Source: Moheibacter stercoris (lineage in GTDB: Bacteria > Bacteroidota > Bacteroidia > Flavobacteriales > Weeksellaceae). Taken from it: a DNA stretch of 64,000 bases. The position numbers and the translations under genes were made by a program. Where the stretch lies: assembly GCF_040545805.1 (NCBI RefSeq), contig NZ_JBEPMO010000007.1:62001-126000 (forward strand), read 5' to 3'. This document shows positions 8,448-16,168 of the stretch, piece after piece. The notes under the pieces are model-generated. The model was not told the origin of the DNA. It saw nothing but the letters and a program-made list of their open reading frames with translations, and ran no database searches. Numbering within the stretch: position 1 is the first letter of the stretch; each line of letters begins with the position of its first letter.

Positions 8448-8480
8448 AATCCCTTTTCAAGAAATTGGAAAGGGATTTTT
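8448..8480 (+). terminator. Intrinsic terminator after the response regulator
   Basis: A stem built on ATCCCTTT/AAAGGGAT, extended by a G-T and a C-G pair, has an 8-nt loop and ends in a T-run. Confidence 0.8.
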
Positions 8481-8562
8481 ATTGGATATAATTCAAATTC
8501 AAATCTACAAATTATCCATTCCCAAATTAAAACCGTAAATTAGCTAAACGCAAAAAATAAAA

Positions 8563-8576
8563 ACATTTCGAAATGT
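8563..8576. promoter_or_regulatory. 14-bp perfect palindrome spanning the hydroxylase start codon
   Basis: ACATTTCGAAATGT is identical in sequence and register to the palindrome at 5506-5519. The ATG at 8573 is its eleventh base. Confidence 0.4.
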
Positions 8577-10342
8577 CGTACGAAGAAAACGAAGTATTGA
8601 GGCGATTGCCAGAGCATTTGAAACAATTTATCAATAACCAAAATTACGAAAACTATACGCCCGTAGATCAAGCTGTATGGCGTTATGTGATGCGTAAAAA
8701 CGTGGATTATTTGAAAAAAGTTGCGCACGGTAGTTATGTAGAAGGATTGCGTAAAACAGGAATCTCCACGGAATACATTCCTAGTATGTATGGGATGAAC
8801 CGAATTTTAAAAGACATCGGTTGGGCTGCAGTTGCAGTAGATGGTTTTATTCCTCCGACGGCTTTTATGGAATTCCAAGCCTACAATGTGTTAGTGATTG
8901 CGCAAGACATTCGACAAATTCAAAACATTGAATATACGCCGGCTCCCGATATCATTCATGAGTCTGCTGGGCATGCACCCATAATTGCCAATCCAGAATA
9001 TGCGGAATATTTGCGTCGTTTTGGAGAGATTGGTAGCAAAGCCATTTCTTCGGCATTGGATTATGAAATGTACGAAGCCATTCGACATTTATCCATCGTG
9101 AAAGAAGATCGTGAATCCGATCCTAAAGTGATTGATAGAGCAGAACAGCATGTGTTGGATTTGCAAAATTCCATGACCGAATTATCGGAAATGGCAAAAA
9201 TTAGAAACCTTCATTGGTGGACAGTCGAATATGGTTTAATTGGAACCTTGGACAATCCTAAAATTTATGGAGCTGGATTGCTTTCTTCTATTGGTGAAAG
9301 CAAATGGTGTATGGGTTCCGAAGTGTTGAAATTACCGTATGATATAACCGCTGCCGATGTTTCCTTTGATATTACAAAACCGCAACCTCAATTATTTGTG
9401 ACGCCCGATTTCGCACATTTGAATTTTGTGTTGGAACAATTTGCCAACCAAATGGGCTTGCGTAGAGGTGGTGCAGAAGGGATTGAACAATTGATTGAGT
9501 CCAAAAATTTAGGAACGATCGAATATAATACGGGTATTCAAGTTTCTGGTGTGTTTAAAAACATCATCAAGGATCATCATGGAAATCCAGTATATGTTCA
9601 AACCGAAGGTCCAACGGCACTTTCCTATCATGAAACAGAATTGATTGGACATGGAACTTCTTATCATGCACATGGTTTTGGTTCGCCAATAGGAAAGTTG
9701 AAAAACATCAACATCGCTATTGAAAATATGTCTCCTTTTGATTTGGAAGCCTATAAAATCAAGGAGGGTGAAATGACTTATTTGGAATTTGAAGGTGGAA
9801 TAACTGTTCAAGGAGAAGTAATCACCGGAACTCGAAATCGAAAAGGAAAAGTGCTTATTGTTTCCTTGAAGAATTGTACGGTGAAGCATTATGACGAAAT
9901 TTTGTTTCATCCAGATTGGGGTGTTTATGATATGGCGATTGGGAAATCCATTGTAGCTGCCTATGCAGGTCCTGCAGATTTCACTTCCTTTGATATGATT
10001 ACGCATGAATTGGAAACCAAACCGAAAAAATTGGAAATCGATCCAAAAGAATTACAACTAAGAGATTTGTACATGCAAGTACGTGCCATGCGAGAAAATT
10101 CAGCTATTCACGAAGGAAAAATCTCCGAAATCTTTGGAATTTTGAAATCTGAATATCCGTTGGAATGGTTGTTAAACGTTGAATTATACGAATTAGCCTA
10201 TTCTTCCAAATTCTTGGTATATCAAGACATGAAAGAATACCTCATGCAAATGGCATCACAACGAAAAGATGTGGCGCATTTGATTGAAGATGGAATTTGG
10301 CTAGCAGAAAACCCTATTTCTTCGCCGGAGAAAGTTTCTTAG
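8573..10342 (+). CDS. Phenylalanine-4-hydroxylase-like aromatic amino acid hydroxylase, long form
   Basis: The protein has 589 residues. The N-terminal about 300 contain the pterin-dependent hydroxylase core: the iron ligands H129 and H134 in PDIIHESAGHAP and E219 in HWWTVEYGLIG. The iron and tetrahydrobiopterin chemistry of the family would convert phenylalanine to tyrosine. The remaining 280 residues have no counterpart in the short bacterial enzymes and are not the N-terminal ACT regulatory domain of animal enzymes. Such long forms are common in flavobacteria. The tail contains a beta-rich stretch (EGGITVQGEVITGTRNRKGK) and a helical end. The 3' end overlaps the convergent membrane-protein gene by 29 bases. 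Substrate choice (Phe rather than Trp) is inferred. Confidence 0.88.
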   Translation: MSYEENEVLRRLPEHLKQFINNQNYENYTPVDQAVWRYVMRKNVDYLKKVAHGSYVEGLRKTGISTEYIPSMYGMNRILKDIGWAAVAVDGFIPPTAFMEFQAYNVLVIAQDIRQIQNIEYTPAPDIIHESAGHAPIIANPEYAEYLRRFGEIGSKAISSALDYEMYEAIRHLSIVKEDRESDPKVIDRAEQHVLDLQNSMTELSEMAKIRNLHWWTVEYGLIGTLDNPKIYGAGLLSSIGESKWCMGSEVLKLPYDITAADVSFDITKPQPQLFVTPDFAHLNFVLEQFANQMGLRRGGAEGIEQLIESKNLGTIEYNTGIQVSGVFKNIIKDHHGNPVYVQTEGPTALSYHETELIGHGTSYHAHGFGSPIGKLKNINIAIENMSPFDLEAYKIKEGEMTYLEFEGGITVQGEVITGTRNRKGKVLIVSLKNCTVKHYDEILFHPDWGVYDMAIGKSIVAAYAGPADFTSFDMITHELETKPKKLEIDPKELQLRDLYMQVRAMRENSAIHEGKISEIFGILKSEYPLEWLLNVELYELAYSSKFLVYQDMKEYLMQMASQRKDVAHLIEDGIWLAENPISSPEKVS

Positions 10343-10763
10343 AAACCACATCGGTTAACAATCCTCCCAACCAAGAGAAGAAGAAAAGAACAGGCATGAT
10401 GGATAATTCATACCAAGTTGGGTGATAAGCCGTAAAAATCACATCGCCAAGAGCGATTAAAAATAAGATAAAGCCTACAAATACCGCGTAGGCTTTTTTT
10501 GCTTTTGACACAATGCTCGCGGTAATCAATCCACCAAATGTGGCACCTATCCCTTGCGAAATTAAAAGTGCGATGAAAAACTCATCTCTAACTTCAGGCG
10601 TTCTAGCTGCATACTTGATAACACGGTTCCAATGTTCATAAGGGAATTTAGAATAGTCATATTCAATCCAACTATCATTCAATTGAATTCCCAACATGGT
10701 GATGACCAATGCAACCGTTAGTCCGATTAGGACGGCAATAGAATTTCGTAAAACTGTTCCCAT
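10314..10763 (-). CDS. Small four-helix membrane protein, function unknown
   Basis: The protein has 149 residues with four probable membrane segments, near 8-28, 63-85 (ISQGIGATFGGLITASIV), 90-112 and 118-138. The C-terminus is basic. No named family is recognised; proteins of this kind are usually annotated as hypothetical. It starts 4 bases after the RidA-family stop, so the two are co-transcribed. Its last 29 bases overlap the end of the hydroxylase gene on the other strand. Confidence 0.75.
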   Translation of the reverse strand: MGTVLRNSIAVLIGLTVALVITMLGIQLNDSWIEYDYSKFPYEHWNRVIKYAARTPEVRDEFFIALLISQGIGATFGGLITASIVSKAKKAYAVFVGFILFLIALGDVIFTAYHPTWYELSIMPVLFFFSWLGGLLTDVVSKKLSPAKK

Positions 10764-10767
10764 TTAC

Positions 10768-11145
10768 TTATTTAAACGCAATCATGGAGATTTCGACATT
10801 CACATCACTTGGCAATTTCGCCACTTGAACCGTTTCTCTTGCAGGATAAACTCCGTCTTGGAAATACGAAGCATAAATTTCATTCACAACTGCAAAATCA
10901 TTCATATCTTTTAAGAAAATGGTGGTTTTTACAACATGAGAAAAATCTGCACCTGCTTCGGTTAAAATCGCTTGTAAATTTTTCATCACTTGGTGAGTTG
11001 CCTCTGAAATTTCTGTCACAATTTCTCTGGTTTCTGGATTGGCTGGAATCTGACCAGAAATAAATAACATATTGTTGATAGAAATGGCTTGACTATAAGG
11101 ACCAATCGCTTGTGGAGCGTTGATTGTATTGATTTGCTTTTTCAT
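10768..11145 (-). CDS. RidA/YjgF-family enamine/imine deaminase
   Basis: The protein has 125 residues, the family length. The N-terminal APQAIGPYSQA, the central ISGQIP and the C-terminal VYPARETVQVAKLP are the family signatures; the Arg in PARETV contacts the substrate carboxylate in RidA. RidA proteins hydrolyse reactive 2-aminoacrylate-type intermediates formed by PLP enzymes. It is the first gene of a two-gene unit with the membrane protein. A -7 element (TATATTTG on the minus strand) and an imperfect 17-nt palindrome (11173-11189) lie in its leader. Confidence 0.93.
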   Translation of the reverse strand: MKKQINTINAPQAIGPYSQAISINNMLFISGQIPANPETREIVTEISEATHQVMKNLQAILTEAGADFSHVVKTTIFLKDMNDFAVVNEIYASYFQDGVYPARETVQVAKLPSDVNVEISMIAFK

Positions 11146-11201
11146 TTGTTTAAAACGTTTTATGCATCATACCTCGCTCAATGAACGAGTTTGTGAAGTT
11201 G

Positions 11202-11209
11202 CAAATATA
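11202..11209 (-). promoter_or_regulatory. Candidate -7 promoter element for the RidA operon
   Basis: The minus strand reads TATATTTG, an exact TAnnTTTG match, 57 bases before the RidA-family start, in the divergent region 11146-11367. The leader contains the imperfect palindrome CTCG-CTCAATGAA-CGAG at 11173-11189. Confidence 0.5.
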
Positions 11210-11331
11210 TTGAAATTTCAAAAAGAATGCGGTATGTTAATCCCAATTACAGCATTTGATGACCATTTAGAATGCTTTCTTATAATTCAATGAAGCGCAG
11301 AGTTTTATGTGTTAACAAACAAATAAAAATG

Positions 11332-11339
11332 TATTTTTG
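11332..11339 (+). promoter_or_regulatory. Candidate -7 promoter element for the MbnP-like cluster
   Basis: TATTTTTG matches TAnnTTTG and lies 28 bases before the start of the MbnP-like gene. No other strong signal is seen in the rest of the 222-base divergent region. Confidence 0.5.
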
Positions 11340-11367
11340 TTAGAGATATTCTTAAACAAACACACAG

Positions 11368-12195
11368 ATGAGACTTACTAAATACCTTTTAGCATTGGGG
11401 ATTTCTGGTTTTCTAATGCTTACGGGATGTTCATCAGATGATGAAAATTCCTCATCAACACAAGAAGAATGGGGACAAGTCCAATTGAAATTTGAAAATC
11501 AATTCAAAGATTTAAGTCCGATTATTTTGAATCAAACCATTCAAACTTCAAGCAATGGACAAAAGCATTTGTTTTCAAAACTTCAATACATTGTAAGCAA
11601 CATTAGCTTAATCAATCAATCGGGACAAGAATTTCAGTATCATTTCAACAATCCAGACAAAGGAGCCTTTATCATTGATCAAGGAAATGCTATTCTGAAT
11701 GAAATTACTGTTAGCTTAGATTCCATTCCAGCTGGAAATTATACCCAAATCAAATTTGGATTAGGGATAAGCCCCAATGCCTATTTGTTGGGATTGGATC
11801 ATCAAGGTCAATTTTGGGCCCAAGCTTCAAACGCTGGAATGACATGGTCTTGGGCGGCTGGTTATGTGTTTTCCGTTTTGGAAGGAAAATATGGGACAGA
11901 ATCACCCGATGTCAATTTTTCCAGTCATTCAGGCAATATGGGAGATGTTCTAGCAAATGGAACGCCCAATTTATATCGTGAAATTCAATTGTCCTTCCCA
12001 GTTACGATGGAAGTTTCTGCTCAAAGATATCCGGCTATCCATATCCTAGCCGATTTGAACCAATTTTTAAGTGGAGAAACTCCTATTTTATTAGACAATT
12101 CCAACCAAGATGCAATGGGTTCTTCAGAACATTTGGTAAATGTAACCAAGAATCTTAGCAAAATGTTCAGCATTGATCATATACATCAAAACTAA
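11368..12195 (+). CDS. MbnP-like lipoprotein (copper-binding MbnP family)
   Basis: The protein has 275 residues with a lipoprotein signal peptide (LTGC, Cys21). The MbnP-family body follows: VQLKFENQFKDLSPIILNQ, FSKLQYIVSNISLI, DSIPAGNYTQIKFGLGIS and the tryptophan-rich GQFWAQASNAGMTWSWAAGY (W150, W160, W162). In the methanotroph MbnP/MbnH pair, the di-heme enzyme MbnH oxidises a tryptophan of MbnP to kynurenine and MbnP binds copper. The next gene here encodes such a di-heme protein 7 bases downstream of this stop. A conserved Trp in the GMTWSW segment is the obvious candidate for modification, but that is inference. The lipid anchor suggests an outer-membrane or periplasmic location. Confidence 0.85.
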   Translation: MRLTKYLLALGISGFLMLTGCSSDDENSSSTQEEWGQVQLKFENQFKDLSPIILNQTIQTSSNGQKHLFSKLQYIVSNISLINQSGQEFQYHFNNPDKGAFIIDQGNAILNEITVSLDSIPAGNYTQIKFGLGISPNAYLLGLDHQGQFWAQASNAGMTWSWAAGYVFSVLEGKYGTESPDVNFSSHSGNMGDVLANGTPNLYREIQLSFPVTMEVSAQRYPAIHILADLNQFLSGETPILLDNSNQDAMGSSEHLVNVTKNLSKMFSIDHIHQN

Positions 12196-12202
12196 AGTGG
12201 AT

Positions 12203-13258
12203 ATGATTCCATTCAGACTTTTTAAATTCACTCTGAGGATTATTGGAAGCCTTACCTTATTTTGTCTGTTTTCTTGTCAAGAAGACAAAGAAGAAGGTAT
12301 GCCAGTTGATGAGATTTTGGTGTTGTCATTTCCCAATTATTTTCCAGAAATAACCTATGAACGCATGCCATTGAGCCAAAACAAAGTGGCTCTTGGTAAG
12401 CGGTTGTTTTATGAAGGAAAACTATCTCGAAACAACCTTATTTCTTGCGGTTTTTGTCATATTCAAGAATTTGCTTTTACACATCATGGTCATGGTATAA
12501 GTCATGGAATAGAGGATAGGAGAGGAATCAGAAATGCTCCACCTTTGCAAAATCTGGCATTTATGCAGCATTTTATGTGGGATGGAGTCATTCATGATTT
12601 GGATCAACAAGCCATTAGTCCTATTACAGCTCATGAAGAAATGGATTCTAATTTTCCCGATATCATTCAAAAGTTGAAACAAGAATCTCAATACAAACAA
12701 TTGTTCAAGGCTGCTTATGGAGATGAGGAAATCAATGGAGAAAGAATTTTGCATTCTTTGGGCCAATTCATGGCAAGTATGATTTCAGATAATTCCAAAT
12801 TTGATCAATATTTAAAGGGCGAAATTACTTTAACAGATGCTGAAAATTCTGGCAAAAACATATTTGAACAAAACTGTAGTTCCTGCCATGCTGGAGTCTT
12901 ACAAACCGATCAATCCTTCCGAAATACAGGTTTGATTTACAATTCCGAATTGGCTGATGGAGGTCGATATAGAGTAACCATGGATTCGGCAGATTTCATG
13001 AAATTTCGGGTTCCAAGTTTACGAAACGTTGAGGTTACAGCTCCCTATATGCATGATGGACGATTTCTTTCATTGGAAGCCGTTCTAAATCATTATTCAT
13101 CTGGAATTGTTCCGAATCCTCAATTAGATCCTTTGTTGCAAGAAAATGGCATTCTTGGAATTCCACTCTCAGATTCTGAAAAACAAGATCTTATTGCCTT
13201 TTTAAAAACATTGACCGATCCGGATTTTTTAGTGAATCCAAACTTTTCAGAATTTTAA
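12203..13258 (+). CDS. MbnH-like di-heme cytochrome c peroxidase/MauG-family lipoprotein
   Basis: The ATG at 12203 is preferred over an upstream ATG at 12173. It gives a proper lipoprotein signal (LTLFCLFSC, Cys25) and removes the overlap with the MbnP-like gene. The mature protein carries two c-heme sites, SCGFCH (about residues 81-86) and NCSSCH (about 224-229), plus the MauG/CcpA-type segments GKRLFYEGKLSRNN, RRGIRNAPPLQN and PYMHDGRFLSLEAVLNHY. MauG-type enzymes use a bis-Fe(IV)-like state to oxidise tryptophan residues on a partner protein. Co-occurrence with MbnP points to the MbnH subfamily rather than a plain peroxidase. Heme attachment occurs in the periplasm. Substrate identity is inferred from context. 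Confidence 0.88.
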   Translation: MIPFRLFKFTLRIIGSLTLFCLFSCQEDKEEGMPVDEILVLSFPNYFPEITYERMPLSQNKVALGKRLFYEGKLSRNNLISCGFCHIQEFAFTHHGHGISHGIEDRRGIRNAPPLQNLAFMQHFMWDGVIHDLDQQAISPITAHEEMDSNFPDIIQKLKQESQYKQLFKAAYGDEEINGERILHSLGQFMASMISDNSKFDQYLKGEITLTDAENSGKNIFEQNCSSCHAGVLQTDQSFRNTGLIYNSELADGGRYRVTMDSADFMKFRVPSLRNVEVTAPYMHDGRFLSLEAVLNHYSSGIVPNPQLDPLLQENGILGIPLSDSEKQDLIAFLKTLTDPDFLVNPNFSEF

Positions 13259-13318
13259 TTAAAACGAAAATTTAGCAAAAAAGTATAGTGAAAAACGAAT
13301 CAAAAATTAATTTAACAC

Positions 13319-14764
13319 ATGAAACTTAAAATTTTACTTATTTCCTTTGGCCTAACAACTAGCATGTTTGGTCAAACGCCATGCGTAAATGGTATGGCAG
13401 GAGAATATTCTTGTAATGGATATGATTTACAATCTCATGTAACCTTAAATGTTTTATCGGGTGGGCAAAATGTATCGGGAAATGATTGCTGGGGATGGAC
13501 CGATCCAAGTTCGGGTAAAGAATATGCCATCGTGGGATATAGCGATGGAACTGGATTTGTGGATATTTCGGACCCAATCAATCCGGTTTATTTGGGTAGA
13601 ATTCCTACCGAAACCTATGGAAGTCTTTGGCGAGATATCAAAGTATATCAAAATCATGCGTTTATTGTCGCAGATGATGCGGGTAATCATGGTATGCAAG
13701 TTTTTGACTTAACCCGATTACGCACCGTCACTTCTCCTCAAGTATTTGCGCCAGATCATGTGTACAATGGAGTTGGAAGTTGCCACAACATTGTCATCAA
13801 TGAATCGCAACCTTATGCTTATTTAGTGGGATGCCCAAATTATGCAGGAGGACCAACTATTTTGGATATTTCCAATCCTACAGCTCCATTTGAAATTGGG
13901 GGATATGGAGGAAGTGGTTATACGCATGATGCACAGGTGGTAACCTATTCTGGACCCGATCCAGATTATCAAGGGAAACAAATTTTAGTTGCCAGCAATG
14001 GGAATTTTGGGTCCAATAATTATGTTGTATTTTTAGATGTGACAAATGGATCCAATCCTATATTCATTTCATCCATTACCTACAATGTTCCGGGTTATAC
14101 GCATCAAGGTTGGTTAACAGAAGACCAAAGATATTTTATTTTAGGAGATGAATTAGATGAAATGGATTCTGGAAACAATACCCGAACCATCATATTCAAT
14201 GTACAAGATTTGGACAATCCTCAAGTCCTAAGTCAATATTTCGGTCCGACGCCAGCAATTGACCACAATGGATACGTAAGAGATAACAAATTCTATTTGG
14301 CCAATTATACGGCTGGAATGCGAGTAATAGATATTTCAACAGTAGGAACTTCCACCAATTCGATGACAGAAATTGGTCATTTTGATACATTTCCCAATAA
14401 CAATGTCGCAGATTTTGATGGCGCTTGGAGTATTTATCCATATTTTGAGAGTGGAAATATAGTGGTGAGCGACATTTCGGGAGGTTTATTTGTTTTGAAA
14501 GAAAGTGAAACAATGGCAACTCAAGATTGGAATGAAAAATCAATTCAAATCATTCCAAATCCAGCCACAAATTTTGTTCAAATTCGAACTCAAAATAATC
14601 AAATGATTCAAGATGTTCAAGTGATCAATACTGTGGGGCAAGTCTTACTAACGAAATCTAAATTAAATTCGAATAACGTTCAAATTGATTTATCGGGTAT
14701 AGCAAAAGGAATTTACCTTGTGAAAATTAACCAATCGATTACCAAAAAATTGGTCGTGAAATAA
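13319..14764 (+). CDS. Choice-of-anchor B family protein with T9SS type A sorting domain
   Basis: The protein has 481 residues. After a signal peptide (cleavage near MFGQ/T) comes the choice-of-anchor B signature (CVNGMAGEYSCNGYDLQSHV). About six LVIVD-like repeats follow (FVDISDPINPVYLGRI, VFDLTRLRTVTSPQVF, ILDISNPTAPFEIGGYGG, VFLDVTNGSNPIFI, MRVIDISTVG), likely a beta-propeller. The last 75 residues (IIPNPATNFVQIRTQ to KKLVVK) are a type A T9SS sorting domain, so the protein is exported and attached or released at the cell surface. It lies 60 bases after the di-heme gene and 18 bases before the propeller lipoprotein, suggesting one operon. Function is unknown. Confidence 0.88.
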   Translation: MKLKILLISFGLTTSMFGQTPCVNGMAGEYSCNGYDLQSHVTLNVLSGGQNVSGNDCWGWTDPSSGKEYAIVGYSDGTGFVDISDPINPVYLGRIPTETYGSLWRDIKVYQNHAFIVADDAGNHGMQVFDLTRLRTVTSPQVFAPDHVYNGVGSCHNIVINESQPYAYLVGCPNYAGGPTILDISNPTAPFEIGGYGGSGYTHDAQVVTYSGPDPDYQGKQILVASNGNFGSNNYVVFLDVTNGSNPIFISSITYNVPGYTHQGWLTEDQRYFILGDELDEMDSGNNTRTIIFNVQDLDNPQVLSQYFGPTPAIDHNGYVRDNKFYLANYTAGMRVIDISTVGTSTNSMTEIGHFDTFPNNNVADFDGAWSIYPYFESGNIVVSDISGGLFVLKESETMATQDWNEKSIQIIPNPATNFVQIRTQNNQMIQDVQVINTVGQVLLTKSKLNSNNVQIDLSGIAKGIYLVKINQSITKKLVVK

Positions 14765-14782
14765 TTTAATTTTTAAAAAGGA

Positions 14783-16102
14783 ATGATGAGAAAACACTAT
14801 ATAATCTTTCTGTTATTTCTCCTTGTTTGGAGTTGTAAGGAAGATGATTCTGGAGATGGAAGTCCAAATGATTTCCAAAATGAAGTGGCATTTACTGAAA
14901 CTTTTGGTGGTTCTAGAAATGATGAAGGTCGAGCGATCGTTTTGACACAAGATGGTGGATATGCCATTATTGGGTCAACGTCTAGTATGAATGGCGATAT
15001 TGAAGATAAGACCGATGATAGTTTTGACTATTGGGTTTTGAAATTTAATGCCAATGATGAATTGGAGTGGAGTAAAACCCTTGGAGGTTCTTCCAATGAT
15101 CATGGATATGATATCGTCCAAACTTCTGACCAAGGATACGTTATCTTAGGATATAGCCAGAGTAATGATGGAGATGTTGGGATCAATCACGGACTTTCTG
15201 ATGCTTGGGTGGTGAAATTGGACTCGAACGGAAATATACTTTGGAAAAATACCTTTGGATTTGTAGGTGGCGATACAGGATTTATCATCACACCTTCTAC
15301 AGATGGCGGATTCTTATTAACCGGACTTTTGGATGCTTTTGCTTCAAATGGTCAAGGGATTGTTAGACATCCTGGTGGAAATTATTGGATGATTAAAATC
15401 GATGCCAATGGTCAAAAAGAATGGAGCAAACATTATGGTGGGTTCTTTACAGATACTCCTTATGGTGCGGTTCAAACGGAAGATGGTGGGTATATCATCG
15501 TTGGTTCATCTGATTCCTATGAAACAGAAATGTTTCAAAATTTAGGAACCTATGATTTCTGGATTATTAAAATTAACTCCACTGGAGAATTCCTTTGGTC
15601 CAAAAATTATGGGGGTGAACGTATAGACGAAGCACGTGCCATTACGCATTCGGGTGATGGGAATTTCATTATTGTCGGAGATACGCGAAGCGAAGATCAA
15701 TTCGTTTCCGAAAACAAAGGATCAGCCGATTTATGGATGATTAAAATAAATCCAAATGGAGAATTGATTTGGGAGAAATCCTATGGTGGAAATGATTATG
15801 ATGCGGCCAGATCGGTTATTTTAACTTCTGACAACGGATTTTTGATTTCGGGAAGTACCAAAAGTACCAATGGTGATGTTACCCAAAACAAAGGAGGAAA
15901 TGATGCTTGGATCATCAAAACCGACCAATCTGGCGAATTGCTTTGGCAAAAATCGGTGGGTGGAGCGCAGTTTGATTTTGCGTACGATGCCATTCAAAAA
16001 TTAGACAATACAATTATTGCTGTGGGTGTAACCGAAAGCAATAATGGCGATATTACCGAAAACAAAGGAGGTTCAGATTTGCTGATTATCAAACTAAAAT
16101 AG
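14783..16102 (+). CDS. Seven-repeat beta-propeller lipoprotein
   Basis: The protein has 439 residues with a lipoprotein signal (LLVWSC, Cys18) and an acidic linker. Seven repeats of roughly 55-60 residues follow, each of the form GG-x-D-x-A/G-x-x-I-x-x-x-DGGY-I-x-x-G, then a D-x-W-x-x-K-x-D/N-x-x-G-x-x-x-W strand. Examples are GGSRNDEGRAIVLTQDGGY and GGNDYDAARSVILTSDNGF. Seven such units predict a closed seven-bladed propeller. There is no T9SS domain, so anchoring is by lipid. It is the last gene of the MbnP/MbnH-like cluster before a terminator. A binding or scaffold role is likely; an enzymatic role is not visible. Confidence 0.85.
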   Translation: MMRKHYIIFLLFLLVWSCKEDDSGDGSPNDFQNEVAFTETFGGSRNDEGRAIVLTQDGGYAIIGSTSSMNGDIEDKTDDSFDYWVLKFNANDELEWSKTLGGSSNDHGYDIVQTSDQGYVILGYSQSNDGDVGINHGLSDAWVVKLDSNGNILWKNTFGFVGGDTGFIITPSTDGGFLLTGLLDAFASNGQGIVRHPGGNYWMIKIDANGQKEWSKHYGGFFTDTPYGAVQTEDGGYIIVGSSDSYETEMFQNLGTYDFWIIKINSTGEFLWSKNYGGERIDEARAITHSGDGNFIIVGDTRSEDQFVSENKGSADLWMIKINPNGELIWEKSYGGNDYDAARSVILTSDNGFLISGSTKSTNGDVTQNKGGNDAWIIKTDQSGELLWQKSVGGAQFDFAYDAIQKLDNTIIAVGVTESNNGDITENKGGSDLLIIKLK

Positions 16103-16119
16103 TAGCCATTATAAAAGTC

Positions 16120-16152
16120 AAAAGCCGAACATTCAAACCTTCGGCTTTTTTA
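16120..16152. terminator. Bidirectional intrinsic terminator
   Basis: The stem AAAGCCGAA/TTCGGCTTT with a 10-nt loop has a T-run on the right and an A-rich left flank. It serves the propeller lipoprotein and the convergent LptD-like gene. Confidence 0.85.
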
Positions 16153-16168
16153 TGGGAATAAATTTCGT

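Noticed and set aside
9509..10006. A 165-codon minus-strand frame inside the hydroxylase gene
   Set aside because: The hydroxylase has strong family motifs on the other strand; this frame has no signature or start context.
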